Numbered from the stretch's first letter, positions 52,043 to 62,406 are shown. The stretch is DNA of 64,000 bases from Lachnoclostridium sp. An138 (GCF_002160765.1 NZ_NFLF01000013.1:1-64000); one strand, 5' to 3'. Made by a program: numbers and translations. Notes: generated by a model not told the origin, from the sequence alone.

Positions 52043-53205
52043 CAGCAGATCACCCTGACTTTCAGGACGCCGTCTACAGCCTCCAGCTGCTCTACCAGCT
52101 CACGGCTCGCGGGACTTTCCAGGTCAAACATGGAGTAGGCATAGTCCCCCCGGCTCTTGTTTGTCATGTTTCCGATATTATAATTTGCCTGTCCGAGAAT
52201 CGTCGTAAACTGGCTCAGCATGTTCTTGACATTTCTGTGGCAGATTGCGACTCTGGCCGGGTAGCTGGGGATTCCCATATCGCAGTCCGGATAGTTGACG
52301 GAATTCTTGATATTTCCATGCTCCAGATAGCAGCGCACCTCTTTCACAGCCATGCGGGCGCAGTTTTCCTCCGCCTCCTCGGTAGACGCTCCCAGATGGG
52401 GAATCACGATGCAGCCCTTCGCTCCCGCTGTGGTGGGGTTCGGGAAATCGCTGACGTACCGTTTTACCTTGCCCTTCTTCAGAGCCAGCACCATGGCGTC
52501 CTCGTCTACCAGCAGATCTCTGGCAAAATTCAGGACCACCACTCCATCCTTCATCTTCTCAATGGCCTCTGTGTTGATCATCTTCTTTGTACTTTCCAGA
52601 AGAGGCACATGGATGGTGATGTAATCACATTCCCTGTAGATGTCGTCCACATTGGTGATATGGCGGATGCTTCTGGACAGATTCCAGGCCGCGTCCACGG
52701 AAATATAGGGATCGTAGCCAAGCACTTCCATGCCCAGATGGACCGCCGCGTTCGCCACCTTTACGCCGATAGCTCCAAGGCCGATGATTCCCAGCTTTTT
52801 GCCCTCGATTTCATGGCCGGCAAACTGCTTCTTCTGCTTCTCTGCCAGCTTGGAAATCTCCTCATTCATCCGCTCGGACTGCACCCAGTTCACGCCGCCG
52901 ATGATGTCTCTGGCCGCCAGCAGAAGGCCGGCCAGAACCAGCTCCTTGACGCCGTTGGCATTGGCTCCCGGCGTATTGAATACCACAATTCCCTGCTCCG
53001 CGCATTTTCCCAGGGGAATATTGTTCACGCCTGCGCCTGCCCGGGCAATGGTCTTCAGGTTCTTCGGAAACTCCATATCATGGAGAGCCGCGCTTCTCAC
53101 CAGGAGGGCGTCTGCTTCCTCTATCTCTTCTACTTCCGCATAATCACGGGTAAAATGATCAAGACCGAATTTCGCTATCTGATTCATGCATTTGTACTGA
53201 TACAT
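52042..53205 (-). CDS. serA: D-3-phosphoglycerate dehydrogenase
   Basis: A 387-residue NAD-dependent dehydrogenase, first step of serine synthesis. The NAD site is KLGIIGLGAIGVKVAN, followed by the substrate residues in NFARDLLVDEDA and HLGASTEEAEENCARM. A C-terminal ACT domain (about residues 315-387, with NVKNMLSQFTTILGQANYNI) suggests serine feedback. It starts three bases after the serC stop. Confidence 0.97.
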   Translation of the reverse strand: MYQYKCMNQIAKFGLDHFTRDYAEVEEIEEADALLVRSAALHDMEFPKNLKTIARAGAGVNNIPLGKCAEQGIVVFNTPGANANGVKELVLAGLLLAARDIIGGVNWVQSERMNEEISKLAEKQKKQFAGHEIEGKKLGIIGLGAIGVKVANAAVHLGMEVLGYDPYISVDAAWNLSRSIRHITNVDDIYRECDYITIHVPLLESTKKMINTEAIEKMKDGVVVLNFARDLLVDEDAMVLALKKGKVKRYVSDFPNPTTAGAKGCIVIPHLGASTEEAEENCARMAVKEVRCYLEHGNIKNSVNYPDCDMGIPSYPARVAICHRNVKNMLSQFTTILGQANYNIGNMTNKSRGDYAYSMFDLESPASRELVEQLEAVDGVLKVRVIC

Positions 53206-53208
53206 CGC

Positions 53209-54288
53209 TTAGTTCTCCTCCTCAAACTTCTTCATGAACTCCACAAGAGCCTTTACGCCCTCCAGAGGCATGGCATTGTAGATGCTGGCCCGCATGCCGC
53301 CCACGCTTCTGTGGCCCTTCAGGTTCACAAGGCCGGCTTCTTCCGCCTCTTTCACAAATTTCGCGTCCAGCTCCTTGTCGCCGGTCACAAAGGGTACGTT
53401 CATCATGGAACGGTCCTCTTTGCGGACTGTTCCCTTAAACAGCCGGCTGCTGTCCAGGAAGTCATAGAGGACGGCTGCCTTTTCTTCGTTTCTGGCCTTC
53501 ATCACTTCCAGACCGCCCTGCTTCTTCAGCCATTTGAAGACCTTGCCGCACATGTAGATGCAGTAGCAGTTGGGCGTATTGTAAAGAGAATTGGCGTCCG
53601 CGTGAATCTTGTATTTCATATAGGTCGGCGTATAGGGCAGCGTATCCTCCGTAATCAGATCTTCACGGATAATCACGATAGCCATACCAGCCGGTCCGAT
53701 ATTTTTCTGAACGCCGCCGTAAATCAGACCATATTTGGATACATCCACCGGCTCAGAGAGAAAACAGGAGGAAACATCGGATACCAGGAGCTTGCCCTTG
53801 GTATTGGGAAGCGTATGGAACTTGGTGCCGTAAATGGTATTGTTCTCACAGATATAGACATAATCCGCGTCCGGGCTGATATTCAAATCCGAACAGTCCG
53901 GAATATAGGAAAAGGTCTCATCCTCAGAAGAGGCGATGGCGTTGGCCTTTCCGTAGATCTGCGCTTCCTTGAAAGCCTTCTTCGCCCACTGTCCGGTGAT
54001 GATATAATCTGCCACACGGTTCTTCATCAGATTCATGGGAATCGCCGCGAACTGCAGATGAGCTCCGCCCTGCATGAACAGAATCTTATAGTTGTCCGGA
54101 ATCTGCATCAGATCCTTCAAATCCTGCTCCGCCTCATTCAGAATGTTCTCAAAGGCCCTGGAACGGTGAGACATCTCCATCACAGACATGCCTGTTCCCT
54201 GATAGTCCATCATCTCGGCTGCTGCTTCCCGCAGCACCTCTTCCGGCAGAACCGCAGGACCCGCCGAAAAATTGTACACACGACTCAT
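53209..54288 (-). CDS. serC: Phosphoserine aminotransferase
   Basis: A 359-residue PLP enzyme converting 3-phosphohydroxypyruvate to phosphoserine. The start is VYNFSAGPAVLPEEVL; the PLP lysine is in GGVQKNIGPAGMAIV, and the C-terminus has GGMRASIYNAMPLEGV. It is the first gene of serC-serA-DUF1015, with a good ribosome site. It completes two of the three steps to serine; a serB gene is not in the window. Confidence 0.97.
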   Translation of the reverse strand: MSRVYNFSAGPAVLPEEVLREAAAEMMDYQGTGMSVMEMSHRSRAFENILNEAEQDLKDLMQIPDNYKILFMQGGAHLQFAAIPMNLMKNRVADYIITGQWAKKAFKEAQIYGKANAIASSEDETFSYIPDCSDLNISPDADYVYICENNTIYGTKFHTLPNTKGKLLVSDVSSCFLSEPVDVSKYGLIYGGVQKNIGPAGMAIVIIREDLITEDTLPYTPTYMKYKIHADANSLYNTPNCYCIYMCGKVFKWLKKQGGLEVMKARNEEKAAVLYDFLDSSRLFKGTVRKEDRSMMNVPFVTGDKELDAKFVKEAEEAGLVNLKGHRSVGGMRASIYNAMPLEGVKALVEFMKKFEEEN

Positions 54289-54432
54289 TTTTCATTTCCT
54301 CCTCTTCTTGTAAAGCAGTGTTCTTTTCTGTTATTGTATGCTTTCGTTAATCTTCTGTCAATTCCGTTTCTCAAAAGCCTGCTTTATAAATTCACGGCAG
54401 CCCATCTCTGCCGACGAACTGCCGCGGAAAAT

Positions 54433-55806
54433 CTAATAATACAGTACTACCGGCGTACCGGAATCCATATTTTCAAAAATTACCTTCATGGCTGCCGGAG
54501 GCGTATTGACACATCCGTGAGAGCCATTGGTGAGATAGACCGTACCGCCGAATTCTCTTCTCCAGCTGGCGTCATGGATTCCATAATTGCCATAAAAGGG
54601 CATCCAGTATTTGACCGGAGTGGCGTAATTGTCGCCCCGCAGCACCGCGTTCCGGTCCTTGTACTGAATCGCGGCAACCATGGAAGGCGTACCGTAATTC
54701 CGGCTGATATTTCCGGTCACCACGTCTGTGTCTATCAGAAGAGCGCCGTCTTTGTAAGCCCACATATGCTGGGCTCCCATATCCACCTCGATATAGGTAT
54801 CGCCCACATCATTGTTGTCTCCCCAGGCTTTTCCTTCCCGGGACCAGGCAGGCTGTTTTGCGGCTGTCTCGCCCTTCTCCACCGAAGCCAGCAGGGCTGC
54901 GGTTTCCGTCTCCTGATCGATCTGCCAGCCGTAATTTCCTCCGCTGACTGTGATTACACCCCGCAGCGTGCTGTTGAACTGGCGGGATTTCTTGTAGGTA
55001 TCCCGTCTGTCTGCCAGCCCCGCTACCCATGCTCTGACAGCCTCCTCACTCAGTGACGCCTCACAGCCGTCCAGCTGAATGAAGCCTGCCACCACCGAAC
55101 TGTCCACCACCTCAGTCTGTGAACCGAACTCATAAGTCACTTCCGTGGCAAACCACTGGTCCAGCTTCGCGGTAAGCTCCGTAATCTCCGGCGAGTCCGC
55201 GGTCAGAGAGGGCGCCTCATAGCAGCCGGCTTCCTCCAGATCAACCGTCTCCGTCAGAGTCTCCGCCGCCGCGCGGACCTGTTCCTTTAATACATCTTCT
55301 TTTATCCGGGAGCCCTGCTGCTCCGGGTAAAGCTCATAGCCGTCTGCCGTCAGCTCCACCCGGGCGTCTTCCGGCTCCTCCCCCTCCCGCACACAGGACA
55401 GGGATGCAAGAGTTTCATCAAATGTCTCTTCGTCAAAGGTGATATCCGGTGCTATCTGGTAAGTATCCTGCTGCCAGAACATCCGCGGCCACAGAAAACC
55501 GTTCTGAACCCTTTTGTAGTTCCTCACGTTCTCCGTCTCGGAAAAGCTCATGCCCAGCTGCTGCGCCGTCACGCTTTCTTCCGTACCTCCCCGCTCCAGA
55601 AGCGTCAGCCCGTACCCTTCCGCCTGTTCCAGAATCAGGCTGTTTACCTGCTTCACCGTCTGAAACTCCACATTTTCTCCATTTACCGCAGTTCCCAGGA
55701 AAAAATGCTCCATAAAGTATACGGAAGCCGCAAGATAGGCCAGGAAGATTCCTGCCAGAATCCAAAGATACCAGCGTATACGTTTCAACATTTTAAGGTT
55801 CTCCAT
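54433..55806 (-). CDS. L,D-transpeptidase (YkuD domain), membrane-anchored
   Basis: A 457-residue cell-wall enzyme. Residues 12-33 are one membrane anchor. The middle (about 50-320) holds duplicated peptidoglycan-binding-like regions. The C-terminal YkuD domain has the active-site pattern HDASWRREFGG with NGSHGCVNTPPAAM, the Cys being the nucleophile. It should form 3-3 crosslinks or attach proteins to peptidoglycan from outside the cell. It is a lone gene between serC and ilvB. Confidence 0.93.
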   Translation of the reverse strand: MENLKMLKRIRWYLWILAGIFLAYLAASVYFMEHFFLGTAVNGENVEFQTVKQVNSLILEQAEGYGLTLLERGGTEESVTAQQLGMSFSETENVRNYKRVQNGFLWPRMFWQQDTYQIAPDITFDEETFDETLASLSCVREGEEPEDARVELTADGYELYPEQQGSRIKEDVLKEQVRAAAETLTETVDLEEAGCYEAPSLTADSPEITELTAKLDQWFATEVTYEFGSQTEVVDSSVVAGFIQLDGCEASLSEEAVRAWVAGLADRRDTYKKSRQFNSTLRGVITVSGGNYGWQIDQETETAALLASVEKGETAAKQPAWSREGKAWGDNNDVGDTYIEVDMGAQHMWAYKDGALLIDTDVVTGNISRNYGTPSMVAAIQYKDRNAVLRGDNYATPVKYWMPFYGNYGIHDASWRREFGGTVYLTNGSHGCVNTPPAAMKVIFENMDSGTPVVLYY

Positions 55807-55834
55807 TGTCAGTTATTTTTTTATTTCTGTTACG

Positions 55835-55919
55835 ATTCACAGCCGATTCAGACCCGGGAACAGATGTGCCGTGCCGGCACATAAGCATCTGTTTCCACGT
55901 CTGAATCAGGACTGTGAAT
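55835..55919 (-). other. 85-base inverted repeat after ilvB
   Basis: Almost the whole 85 bases fold back: ATTCACAG, GATTCAGAC and GGGAACAGATG on one side pair with their complements on the other around GTGCCGGCAC. It starts six bases beyond the ilvB stop. There is no strong T run directly behind it, though an A/T-rich stretch follows after 10 bases. It probably terminates or protects the leuB-ilvD-ilvB mRNA. Confidence 0.65.
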
Positions 55920-55925
55920 GGCAAC

Positions 55926-57602
55926 TTATTTCTCCAGATCGTCCGCGTCGAAGGTATCCTCCAGCGGCGCGCCTGCCGGCATCATCGGAAATACCTTGTC
56001 GTCATTGTCGATGATACAGTCGATCACCACCGGACGGCCCAGAGCGATGGCCTTCTCAAGAGCCGGGGCCACCTCCTCGCGCTTCGTGATGCGCATACCT
56101 TCCGCGCCCAGCGCTTCCGCCAGCTTTACGAAATCCACATTGTCATCCAGGATTGTGGCGGAATAGCGCCGGCCGTAAAACAGATTCTGCCACTGGCGCA
56201 CCATACCCAGCACATGATTGTTCAGCACAAGCTGAATCACCGGAATGTTATAGCGGGCGGCCGTAGCCAGCTCATTCATATTCATGCGGAAACAGCCGTC
56301 TCCCGCCACATTTACCACCAGCTTATCCGGGCATCCAAGCTTTGCGCCGAGACTTGCGCCGAGGCCGTAGCCCATGGTTCCGAGGCCGCCGGAGGTCAGG
56401 AAGGTTCTCGGCTCCCGGTACTTGTAATACTGAGCCGCCCACATCTGATTCTGGCCTACCTCTGTCACAATCACTGCGTCGCCCTTTGTAATCCGGTAAA
56501 GCTCCTGGAGCACGTAAGGACCGGTCAGTCGATCCTCGCTGTATTTCAGCGGATATTTATTCTTCAGGGCATTGATTTCATCCAGCCAGGACTTGTGTTC
56601 TTTTTCAGGAAGCCTCGGGTTCAGCACCTGAAGCACCGACTTCACGTCACCGATGATGCTGCTGTCTACAATCACATTCTTGTTGATTTCAGCCGGATCG
56701 ATATCGATCTGAAGAATCTTCGCCTTCTTCGCGAACCGGGAAGCGTCTCCCGTCACACGCTCACTGAATCTGGCGCCGATGGTGATCAGCAGATCACAGT
56801 GCACCACTCCGAAATTGGACGGCTTTGTGCCATGCATGCCCAGCATACCCGTATACAGAGGATCTTCTCCCGGGAACGCTCCCTTGCCCATCAGAGAATC
56901 GCACACCGGAGCCTGGATCTTGTGGGCCAGCTCCGCCACCTCCCGGGACGCGTTTGAAATGGACGCTCCGCCGCCCACAAAGATAAACGGCCGCTTTGCC
57001 TGAGATATCATCTCAACCGCCCGTTCCACATCCTCCTCACGGATAGTATCCGTCACGCGGACGATCGGTTCCGGTTCCTTCCGCTCGTACTCAGCCTCCG
57101 CTCCCGTGACGTTCTTGGTGATGTCCACAAGAACCGGTCCCGGACGGCCGCTGCGCGCGATGTGGAAGGCCCTTCTGAGCACCGGAGCCAGCATTCCCAC
57201 GTCTTTTACGATAAAATTATGCTTCGTAATCGGCATGGTGATTCCGGCAATATCTACCTCCTGGAAGGAGTCTCTTCCCAGCAGGCTCTTCCCTACATTT
57301 GCCGTGATCGCCACCACCGGAACAGAATCCATATAAGCCGTCGCGATTCCTGTCACGAGGTTCGTGGCTCCCGGGCCGGAGGTCGCCATGCAGACGCCTA
57401 CTTTGCCTGTAGCGCGGGCATAGCCGTCCGCCGCGTGAGACGCTCCCTGCTCGTGGGAGGTGAGAATATGGCGGATCTCATCGCTGTGCTTATACAGCGC
57501 ATCGTAGATATCCAGAATTGCGCCTCCCGGATATCCGAATACCGTGTCTACTCCCTGCTCTTTCAGACATTCAATTACAATCTCTGCTCCTTTCAGCTGC
57601 AT
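55926..57602 (-). CDS. ilvB: Acetolactate synthase, catalytic (large) subunit
   Basis: A 558-residue thiamine-diphosphate enzyme, first common step of isoleucine and valine synthesis. Visible features: VFGYPGGAILDIYDAL with catalytic Glu in TSHEQGASHAADGYAR, the FAD-region phrase VDITKNVTGAE, and the ThDP site GDGCFRMNMNELATAARY. The small regulatory subunit (ilvN) does not follow in this operon. It lies downstream of ilvD. Confidence 0.95.
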   Translation of the reverse strand: MQLKGAEIVIECLKEQGVDTVFGYPGGAILDIYDALYKHSDEIRHILTSHEQGASHAADGYARATGKVGVCMATSGPGATNLVTGIATAYMDSVPVVAITANVGKSLLGRDSFQEVDIAGITMPITKHNFIVKDVGMLAPVLRRAFHIARSGRPGPVLVDITKNVTGAEAEYERKEPEPIVRVTDTIREEDVERAVEMISQAKRPFIFVGGGASISNASREVAELAHKIQAPVCDSLMGKGAFPGEDPLYTGMLGMHGTKPSNFGVVHCDLLITIGARFSERVTGDASRFAKKAKILQIDIDPAEINKNVIVDSSIIGDVKSVLQVLNPRLPEKEHKSWLDEINALKNKYPLKYSEDRLTGPYVLQELYRITKGDAVIVTEVGQNQMWAAQYYKYREPRTFLTSGGLGTMGYGLGASLGAKLGCPDKLVVNVAGDGCFRMNMNELATAARYNIPVIQLVLNNHVLGMVRQWQNLFYGRRYSATILDDNVDFVKLAEALGAEGMRITKREEVAPALEKAIALGRPVVIDCIIDNDDKVFPMMPAGAPLEDTFDADDLEK

Positions 57603-57630
57603 GTTTCATCTCCCCATTCTATTTTGATTC

Positions 57631-57656
57631 TGCGGCTGTCAAAAGACAGCCGCAGC
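57631..57656 (-). other. Hairpin between ilvD and ilvB
   Basis: CTGCGGCTGTC, loop AAAA, GACAGCCGCAG: a perfect stem, 28 bases before the ilvB start. A second imperfect pair CTGTAACAG/CTGTTACAG lies at 57,679-57,709. They may attenuate or stabilise the downstream message. Confidence 0.6.
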
Positions 57657-57705
57657 TGTGTCATACCAGATATGTCCCCTGTAACAGAACCTGTACCTGT
57701 ATCTG

Positions 57706-59367
57706 TTACAGTTCCAGAACCGCTCCGCGGTTTCCGGAAGTAACCATCTTGGCATAACGGGCCAGGTAGCCTGTGGTCACCTTCGGCTCTCTCGGCTGCC
57801 ATGCAGCCTTTCTGGCCGCCAGCTCTTCCTCGGATACCAGAAGTTCCAGCTTATTATTCGGAATATCGATGAGAATCCGGTCTCCCTCTTTCACCAGAGC
57901 GATAGGACCGCCCACAGCCGCCTCCGGAGACACATGGCCGATAGACGCTCCTCTGGAAGCTCCGCTGAAACGGCCGTCCGTAATCAGAGCCACCGTAGAA
58001 CCAAGTCCCATACCGGCGATGGCAGAGGTGGGATTCAGCATCTCACGCATACCCGGTCCGCCTTTGGGTCCTTCGTAACGGATCACAACTACATCTCCGG
58101 CCACAATCTTTCCGCCTTTGATCGCCTCGATTGCATCCTCCTCGCAGTCGAAGACTCGGGCCGGTCCTTCATGGACCATCATCTCAGGCACTACGGCCGA
58201 GCGCTTCACCACTGCCGTATCCGGGGCCAGATTGCCCTTCAGGACGGCGATTCCGCCGATCTCACTGTAAGGATTGTCAATAGGACGGATTACCTCCGGA
58301 TTTTTGTTTACGCAGCCTGCGATATTCTCTCCCACAGTCTTTCCGGTCACAGTCATCAGATCCGTATACAGAAGCCCCTTCTTGTTCAGCTCGTTCATCA
58401 CGGCATAGACACCGCCAGCCTCGTTCAGATCCTCGATGTAGGTGGGGCCTGCCGGCGCCAGATGGCACAGATTCGGAGTCTTCGCGCTCATCTCATTGGC
58501 AATCTCCATGTTCAGCTCTACTCCCGCCTCATGAGCGATAGCGGGAAGATGCAGCATACTGTTCGTGGAGCAGCCAAGAGCCATATCTACGGTCAATGCG
58601 TTCAGAAACGCTTTCTCTGTCATAATATCTCTGGGACGGATGTTCTTCTTCAGAAGCTCCATCACCTGCATGCCTGCGTGCTTTGCCAGCTTGATTCTCT
58701 CAGAATATACGGCAGGAATCGTGCCGTTTCCTTTCAGGCCCATGCCGAGTGCTTCCGTCAGGCAGTTCATGCTGTTTGCCGTGTACATTCCCGAGCAGGA
58801 ACCACAGGTCGGACATACCTTTTCCTCGAACTCACGCACGTCTTCCTCGGTCATGGTACCGGCCGCATAAGCGCCTACGGCCTCAAACATGCTGGAAAGA
58901 CTTCTCTTCTGTCCTTTTACATGACCTGCCAGCATGGGGCCGCCGCTGACGAAGACCGTGGGTACATTGATGCGGGCCGCCGCCATCAGAAGTCCGGGTA
59001 CGTTCTTATCGCAGTTGGGAACCATCACAAGGGCATCAAACTGATGCGCCATAGCCATGGCCTCTGTGGAATCCGCAATCAGGTCTCTGGTCACCAGGGA
59101 GTACTTCATTCCCACATGGCCCATGGCAATTCCGTCGCAGACTGCGATAGCCGGGAATACAATCGGCGTTCCCCCTGCCATGGCTACGCCCATTTTTACA
59201 GCTTCCACAATCTTGTCAAGATTCATGTGTCCGGGAACAATTTCATTATAAGAGCTTACGATGCCGACCAGCGGCCGGTCCATCTCTTCCTGGGTCATGC
59301 CCAGAGCGTTAAACAGGCTTCTGTGGGGAGCCTGCTGCATCCCTTTTGTTACTGCGTCACTTCTCAT
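57706..59367 (-). CDS. ilvD: Dihydroxy-acid dehydratase
   Basis: A 553-residue iron-sulfur dehydratase forming the branched-chain 2-oxo acids. Cluster cysteines appear in PNCDKNVPG and [18 protein letters not shown]; other conserved parts are [15 protein letters not shown] and [14 protein letters not shown]. The start [12 protein letters not shown] at 59,367 has GGAGG upstream; the longer frame upstream is not used. It is the middle gene of leuB-ilvD-ilvB. Confidence 0.96.
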   Translation of the reverse strand: MRSDAVTKGMQQAPHRSLFNALGMTQEEMDRPLVGIVSSYNEIVPGHMNLDKIVEAVKMGVAMAGGTPIVFPAIAVCDGIAMGHVGMKYSLVTRDLIADSTEAMAMAHQFDALVMVPNCDKNVPGLLMAAARINVPTVFVSGGPMLAGHVKGQKRSLSSMFEAVGAYAAGTMTEEDVREFEEKVCPTCGSCSGMYTANSMNCLTEALGMGLKGNGTIPAVYSERIKLAKHAGMQVMELLKKNIRPRDIMTEKAFLNALTVDMALGCSTNSMLHLPAIAHEAGVELNMEIANEMSAKTPNLCHLAPAGPTYIEDLNEAGGVYAVMNELNKKGLLYTDLMTVTGKTVGENIAGCVNKNPEVIRPIDNPYSEIGGIAVLKGNLAPDTAVVKRSAVVPEMMVHEGPARVFDCEEDAIEAIKGGKIVAGDVVVIRYEGPKGGPGMREMLNPTSAIAGMGLGSTVALITDGRFSGASRGASIGHVSPEAAVGGPIALVKEGDRILIDIPNNKLELLVSEEELAARKAAWQPREPKVTTGYLARYAKMVTSGNRGAVLEL

Positions 59368-59481
59368 ATCTGTATATCCTCCTCTTCCATTTCTGTATCT
59401 GCGGGGAGTCCCGGCGGCATCTCCGGCAGTCCCTTTCATTCATAATTCATACTTTCATTCACAACGTCCGCTTACTGTCTT

Positions 59482-60564
59482 TCAGATTCGCGCAGCGATC
59501 AGATCTCCCATTTCGGCCGTACCCACTTTCGTACAGCCCTCCGACATAATGTCTCCGGTGCGGTACCCTTCCGTCAGCACCTGCTGAACGGCCGCTTCAA
59601 TGGCGTCTGCCTCCCTGTCCAGGTCAAAGCTGTAACGCAGCAGCATTGCCGCAGACAGCACCGTCGCTATGGGATTGGCAATATCCTGGCCCGCGATATC
59701 CGGCGCGGAACCGCCGCTGGGCTCATAAAGGCCAAACTTCGTATCATTCAGGCTGGCGCTGGCAAGCATTCCGATGGAACCTGTCACCATGCTGGCCTCA
59801 TCCGAGAGAATGTCTCCAAACATATTTTCCGTCAGAATCACATCAAACTGGGAGGGAGCCTTTACCAGCTGCATCGCGCAGTTGTCCACCAGCATATGGG
59901 ACAGCTCGATATCCGGATAATCCTTTGCCACTTCCTCCACTGTTTTTCTCCAGAGACGGGAGGAATCCAGCACATTGGCCTTATCCACGCTGCAGACCTT
60001 TCCTCTTCTCTTGCCTGCGATATCAAAGGCTTTCTTCGCAATCCGGCGGATCTCGTTTTCGTTATATACCAGAGTGTCAACGGCCGTCAGCACGCCGTCT
60101 ATCTCTTCTGTCCTGCGCTCTCCAAAATACAGGCCGCCTGTCAGTTCCCGCATGATCATCATGTCAAAGCCCTTTTCGCTGATTTCCTCCCGCAGCGGGC
60201 AGGCGTGTCGCAGTTCTTTATAGAGGATGGCCGGACGCAGATTTGCGAAAAGACCCAGAGATTTGCGAAGCTTCAGAAGCCCCGCTTCGGGACGTCTGTC
60301 CGGCGGAAGCTGATACCAGGGTGATGTGGCCGCGTTGCCTCCAATGGAACCCATCAGCACCGCGTCGCTGCTCTTCGCTGCCTGAATTGTCTCGTCCGTC
60401 AGCGGCACGCCGTGCACATCGATGGAAGCTCCGCCCATCAGAAGCTCCGTATATTCGATTTCATGGCCAAATTTCTCAGCCGTCTTATCCAGCGCCTTCC
60501 TCGCTTCCCGGACAATCTCCGGGCCGATACCGTCGCCGGGTATCACTGCCAGCTTTAATTTCAT
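59482..60564 (-). CDS. leuB: 3-isopropylmalate dehydrogenase
   Basis: A 360-residue NAD-dependent decarboxylating dehydrogenase of leucine synthesis. Conserved parts: [43 protein letters not shown] and [14 protein letters not shown]. It is the first gene of the leuB-ilvD-ilvB transcript. No leader peptide rich in Leu, Ile or Val and no T-box pattern could be found in the 130 bases upstream. Confidence 0.96.
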   Translation of the reverse strand: MKLKLAVIPGDGIGPEIVREARKALDKTAEKFGHEIEYTELLMGGASIDVHGVPLTDETIQAAKSSDAVLMGSIGGNAATSPWYQLPPDRRPEAGLLKLRKSLGLFANLRPAILYKELRHACPLREEISEKGFDMMIMRELTGGLYFGERRTEEIDGVLTAVDTLVYNENEIRRIAKKAFDIAGKRRGKVCSVDKANVLDSSRLWRKTVEEVAKDYPDIELSHMLVDNCAMQLVKAPSQFDVILTENMFGDILSDEASMVTGSIGMLASASLNDTKFGLYEPSGGSAPDIAGQDIANPIATVLSAAMLLRYSFDLDREADAIEAAVQQVLTEGYRTGDIMSEGCTKVGTAEMGDLIAARI

Positions 60565-60913
60565 TCTCTCATCATCCCTTCTTTTTTCATAAAATTACAT
60601 ATTATTAATAATATAGACCAAAAGCTCCTTTTTTTCAACCAGGAGATCAGGCTTTAAAGAGATTTTAACACGGTAAAGGAGAAAAGGAAAGAATTTTATA
60701 TTTATAAATGGAGTGTGCTGCCTGAAGAGCAGATGCGGCCCAAGGATACGAACAGATGATCCGAAAACAGCCGGAGAGGGGAAAATCTTCTCTCCGGCTG
60801 TTTTCCGACTGACATTCCTGCCTGATTCTTTTTTATCCCAGCCGGAATCTCTGGCTGACTTTTCCCTGACCTATGCACAGCACCCGGCCCCGGTAAAATG
60901 AATATCTTTTCCC
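60565..60913. other. Intergenic region upstream of leuB
   Basis: About 350 bases without a gene. The leuB-proximal part is AT-rich and likely holds its promoter. A strong hairpin at 60,763-60,805 separates it from the neighbouring minus-strand gene. A short plus-strand frame (60,713-60,901) has no ribosome site and is not called. Confidence 0.5.
60763..60805. terminator. Bidirectional terminator-like hairpin
   Basis: AAAACAGCCGGAGAG (60,764-60,778) and CTCTCCGGCTGTTTT (60,790-60,804) are perfect complements. It should end the minus-strand gene at 60,914-62,182. Confidence 0.7.
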
Positions 60914-62182
60914 TCATCCCTTCTCATACTGTCCGACCAACTCCCGTACCTCAGCCTCGTTCTGTTCCACATCCGCACTCAGCACTGTAAATGCCTTCCG
61001 TTCCGCACATCTTTTTTCTCCTTCACCAGTCAGCTCGTACTCTTCCAGAACGTATCCTGTCATCACCCCATATTCATTCAGGGTATACTCCTCCATCGCT
61101 CCGATAATGCCGCTCTCATCGACCACGCCGATTCTCTCCGGTGCCGTCTCATAATCTGCCCCGTACTCTACGGTATACACTGTCTGCCCGTCCCGACGTT
61201 CCTTTGTGATACTTTCAATGGCCTCGAGCTGCAGTGACAGGATGCCGGTATAGGGCTGTGTATTTTCGGACAGGCTTCCCCTGTTTTCCTGGTAGTCCCG
61301 TTCAGAAATCCATCTCTTCTCCTCAGCAATATGCCATTCCATCTCTGAATCTCTGAAAAACTCCCGGTATATCTCTTCTGTATCTGGTTCCAGCACCATC
61401 GTATACAGCATATCCGGCGTAATCCAGTAAAAGGAGTGTGCTATACCGCCATTCTGGAAAACCGCATTCTCTTCTGCATCCGCATCCCTGTAGAAGCATT
61501 CCATCTTTACGCTTTCCAGTTTCTCATATCCTTCCCTGCCCCATTCTATCGCATCCGCATATCCTTTTTCTTCTTCTGTCAGGTTTCCGGTATTCTCATG
61601 GGTAATCCCTGTTATGGCAAATACTCCGTACCCTGCCAGTGCCAGCACGCAAATCACCACAACCGCGATTCCGAACGTCTTCGCTCTTTTTTCTTTTCCC
61701 TCCTCTGTGGACATCGCATAATGAAGATATGCCAGATGACAGAGCAGCCAGAAGACGATGGCTCCCAAAGCAAAGGCAATCCATGTACGGTAATCCTGCA
61801 GGCTCCAGAATCCATATGCCCCGGCCAGCGCCCATATCCCGGCCAATATCCCTTGAGACGCAAAACACCACAATCCGCTGGTACGTTCGAAAGACTCCTG
61901 CTCCCCATGGAAACAGCTGTACAGGAAACGCGCCATCTCTGTTATGGAGATTCCCAGCAGGGCCATAAACCACAGGCTGTCTGCAGGAACCATTCCGTCG
62001 CTGCCATCCGCCACAGCAAAAGCAGGGAAAATCCAAAGCAGGAAACCCAGGATACAGATCACCAAAATAAAAATTCTGTAGCTCCAGCAATATCCGTTTT
62101 TCTCTATCTGCTCTATCCGTTCATTCCCTGCACCCCGCTCCGAACTGCAAAGAACATTCCACAAGATCCATTCTCGTTTCAT
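60914..62182 (-). CDS. Hypothetical membrane protein with extracytoplasmic C-terminal domain
   Basis: A 422-residue protein not matched to a family. About five hydrophobic segments lie in the first half (for example RIFILVICILGFLLWIFP, then TFGIAVVVICVLALAGYG). The C-terminal 210 residues (from ITHENTGNLTEEEKG) are acidic and beta-rich and probably outside the cell, with FYWITPDMLYTMVLEPDTEE and YTVEYGADYE. The start at 62,182 has GGAGGGGGAAGG upstream; the longer frame overlaps the divergent deacetylase promoter. Confidence 0.65.
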   Translation of the reverse strand: MKREWILWNVLCSSERGAGNERIEQIEKNGYCWSYRIFILVICILGFLLWIFPAFAVADGSDGMVPADSLWFMALLGISITEMARFLYSCFHGEQESFERTSGLWCFASQGILAGIWALAGAYGFWSLQDYRTWIAFALGAIVFWLLCHLAYLHYAMSTEEGKEKRAKTFGIAVVVICVLALAGYGVFAITGITHENTGNLTEEEKGYADAIEWGREGYEKLESVKMECFYRDADAEENAVFQNGGIAHSFYWITPDMLYTMVLEPDTEEIYREFFRDSEMEWHIAEEKRWISERDYQENRGSLSENTQPYTGILSLQLEAIESITKERRDGQTVYTVEYGADYETAPERIGVVDESGIIGAMEEYTLNEYGVMTGYVLEEYELTGEGEKRCAERKAFTVLSADVEQNEAEVRELVGQYEKG

Positions 62183-62406
62183 TTTCCTTCCCCCTCCGTA
62201 TGATACCATCCTCACAGCCTTCCGCTTCAAATTCTTACTTCTGCCCGAAATCCGTCCCGTTCCCTGTCCTATTTTTATAGTATTATAAATACGACATGAT
62301 ATCAAACACATCTTACACCAAATCGGCGGCAATCTGCCAAAGGGCATATAAAACAGTCTGAATTTTCTGTGCTCATCATATATTATCAAAAACGGATTTT
62401 TTGCAT

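Noticed and set aside
52237-55056. A 939-codon open frame on the plus strand
   Set aside because: It runs antisense through serA, serC and into the L,D-transpeptidase, which all have full family motifs. The translation has no recognisable domain and is rich in His, Arg and Leu as expected for an opposite-strand shadow.
57934-59445. A 503-codon plus-strand frame opposite ilvD
   Set aside because: ilvD on the minus strand has its iron-sulfur motifs and normal length. The plus-strand protein matches nothing recognisable.
60565-60700. T-box or Leu-rich attenuator upstream of leuB
   Set aside because: The space is too short for a full T-box, no T-box core sequence was found, and no short frame has runs of Leu, Ile or Val codons.
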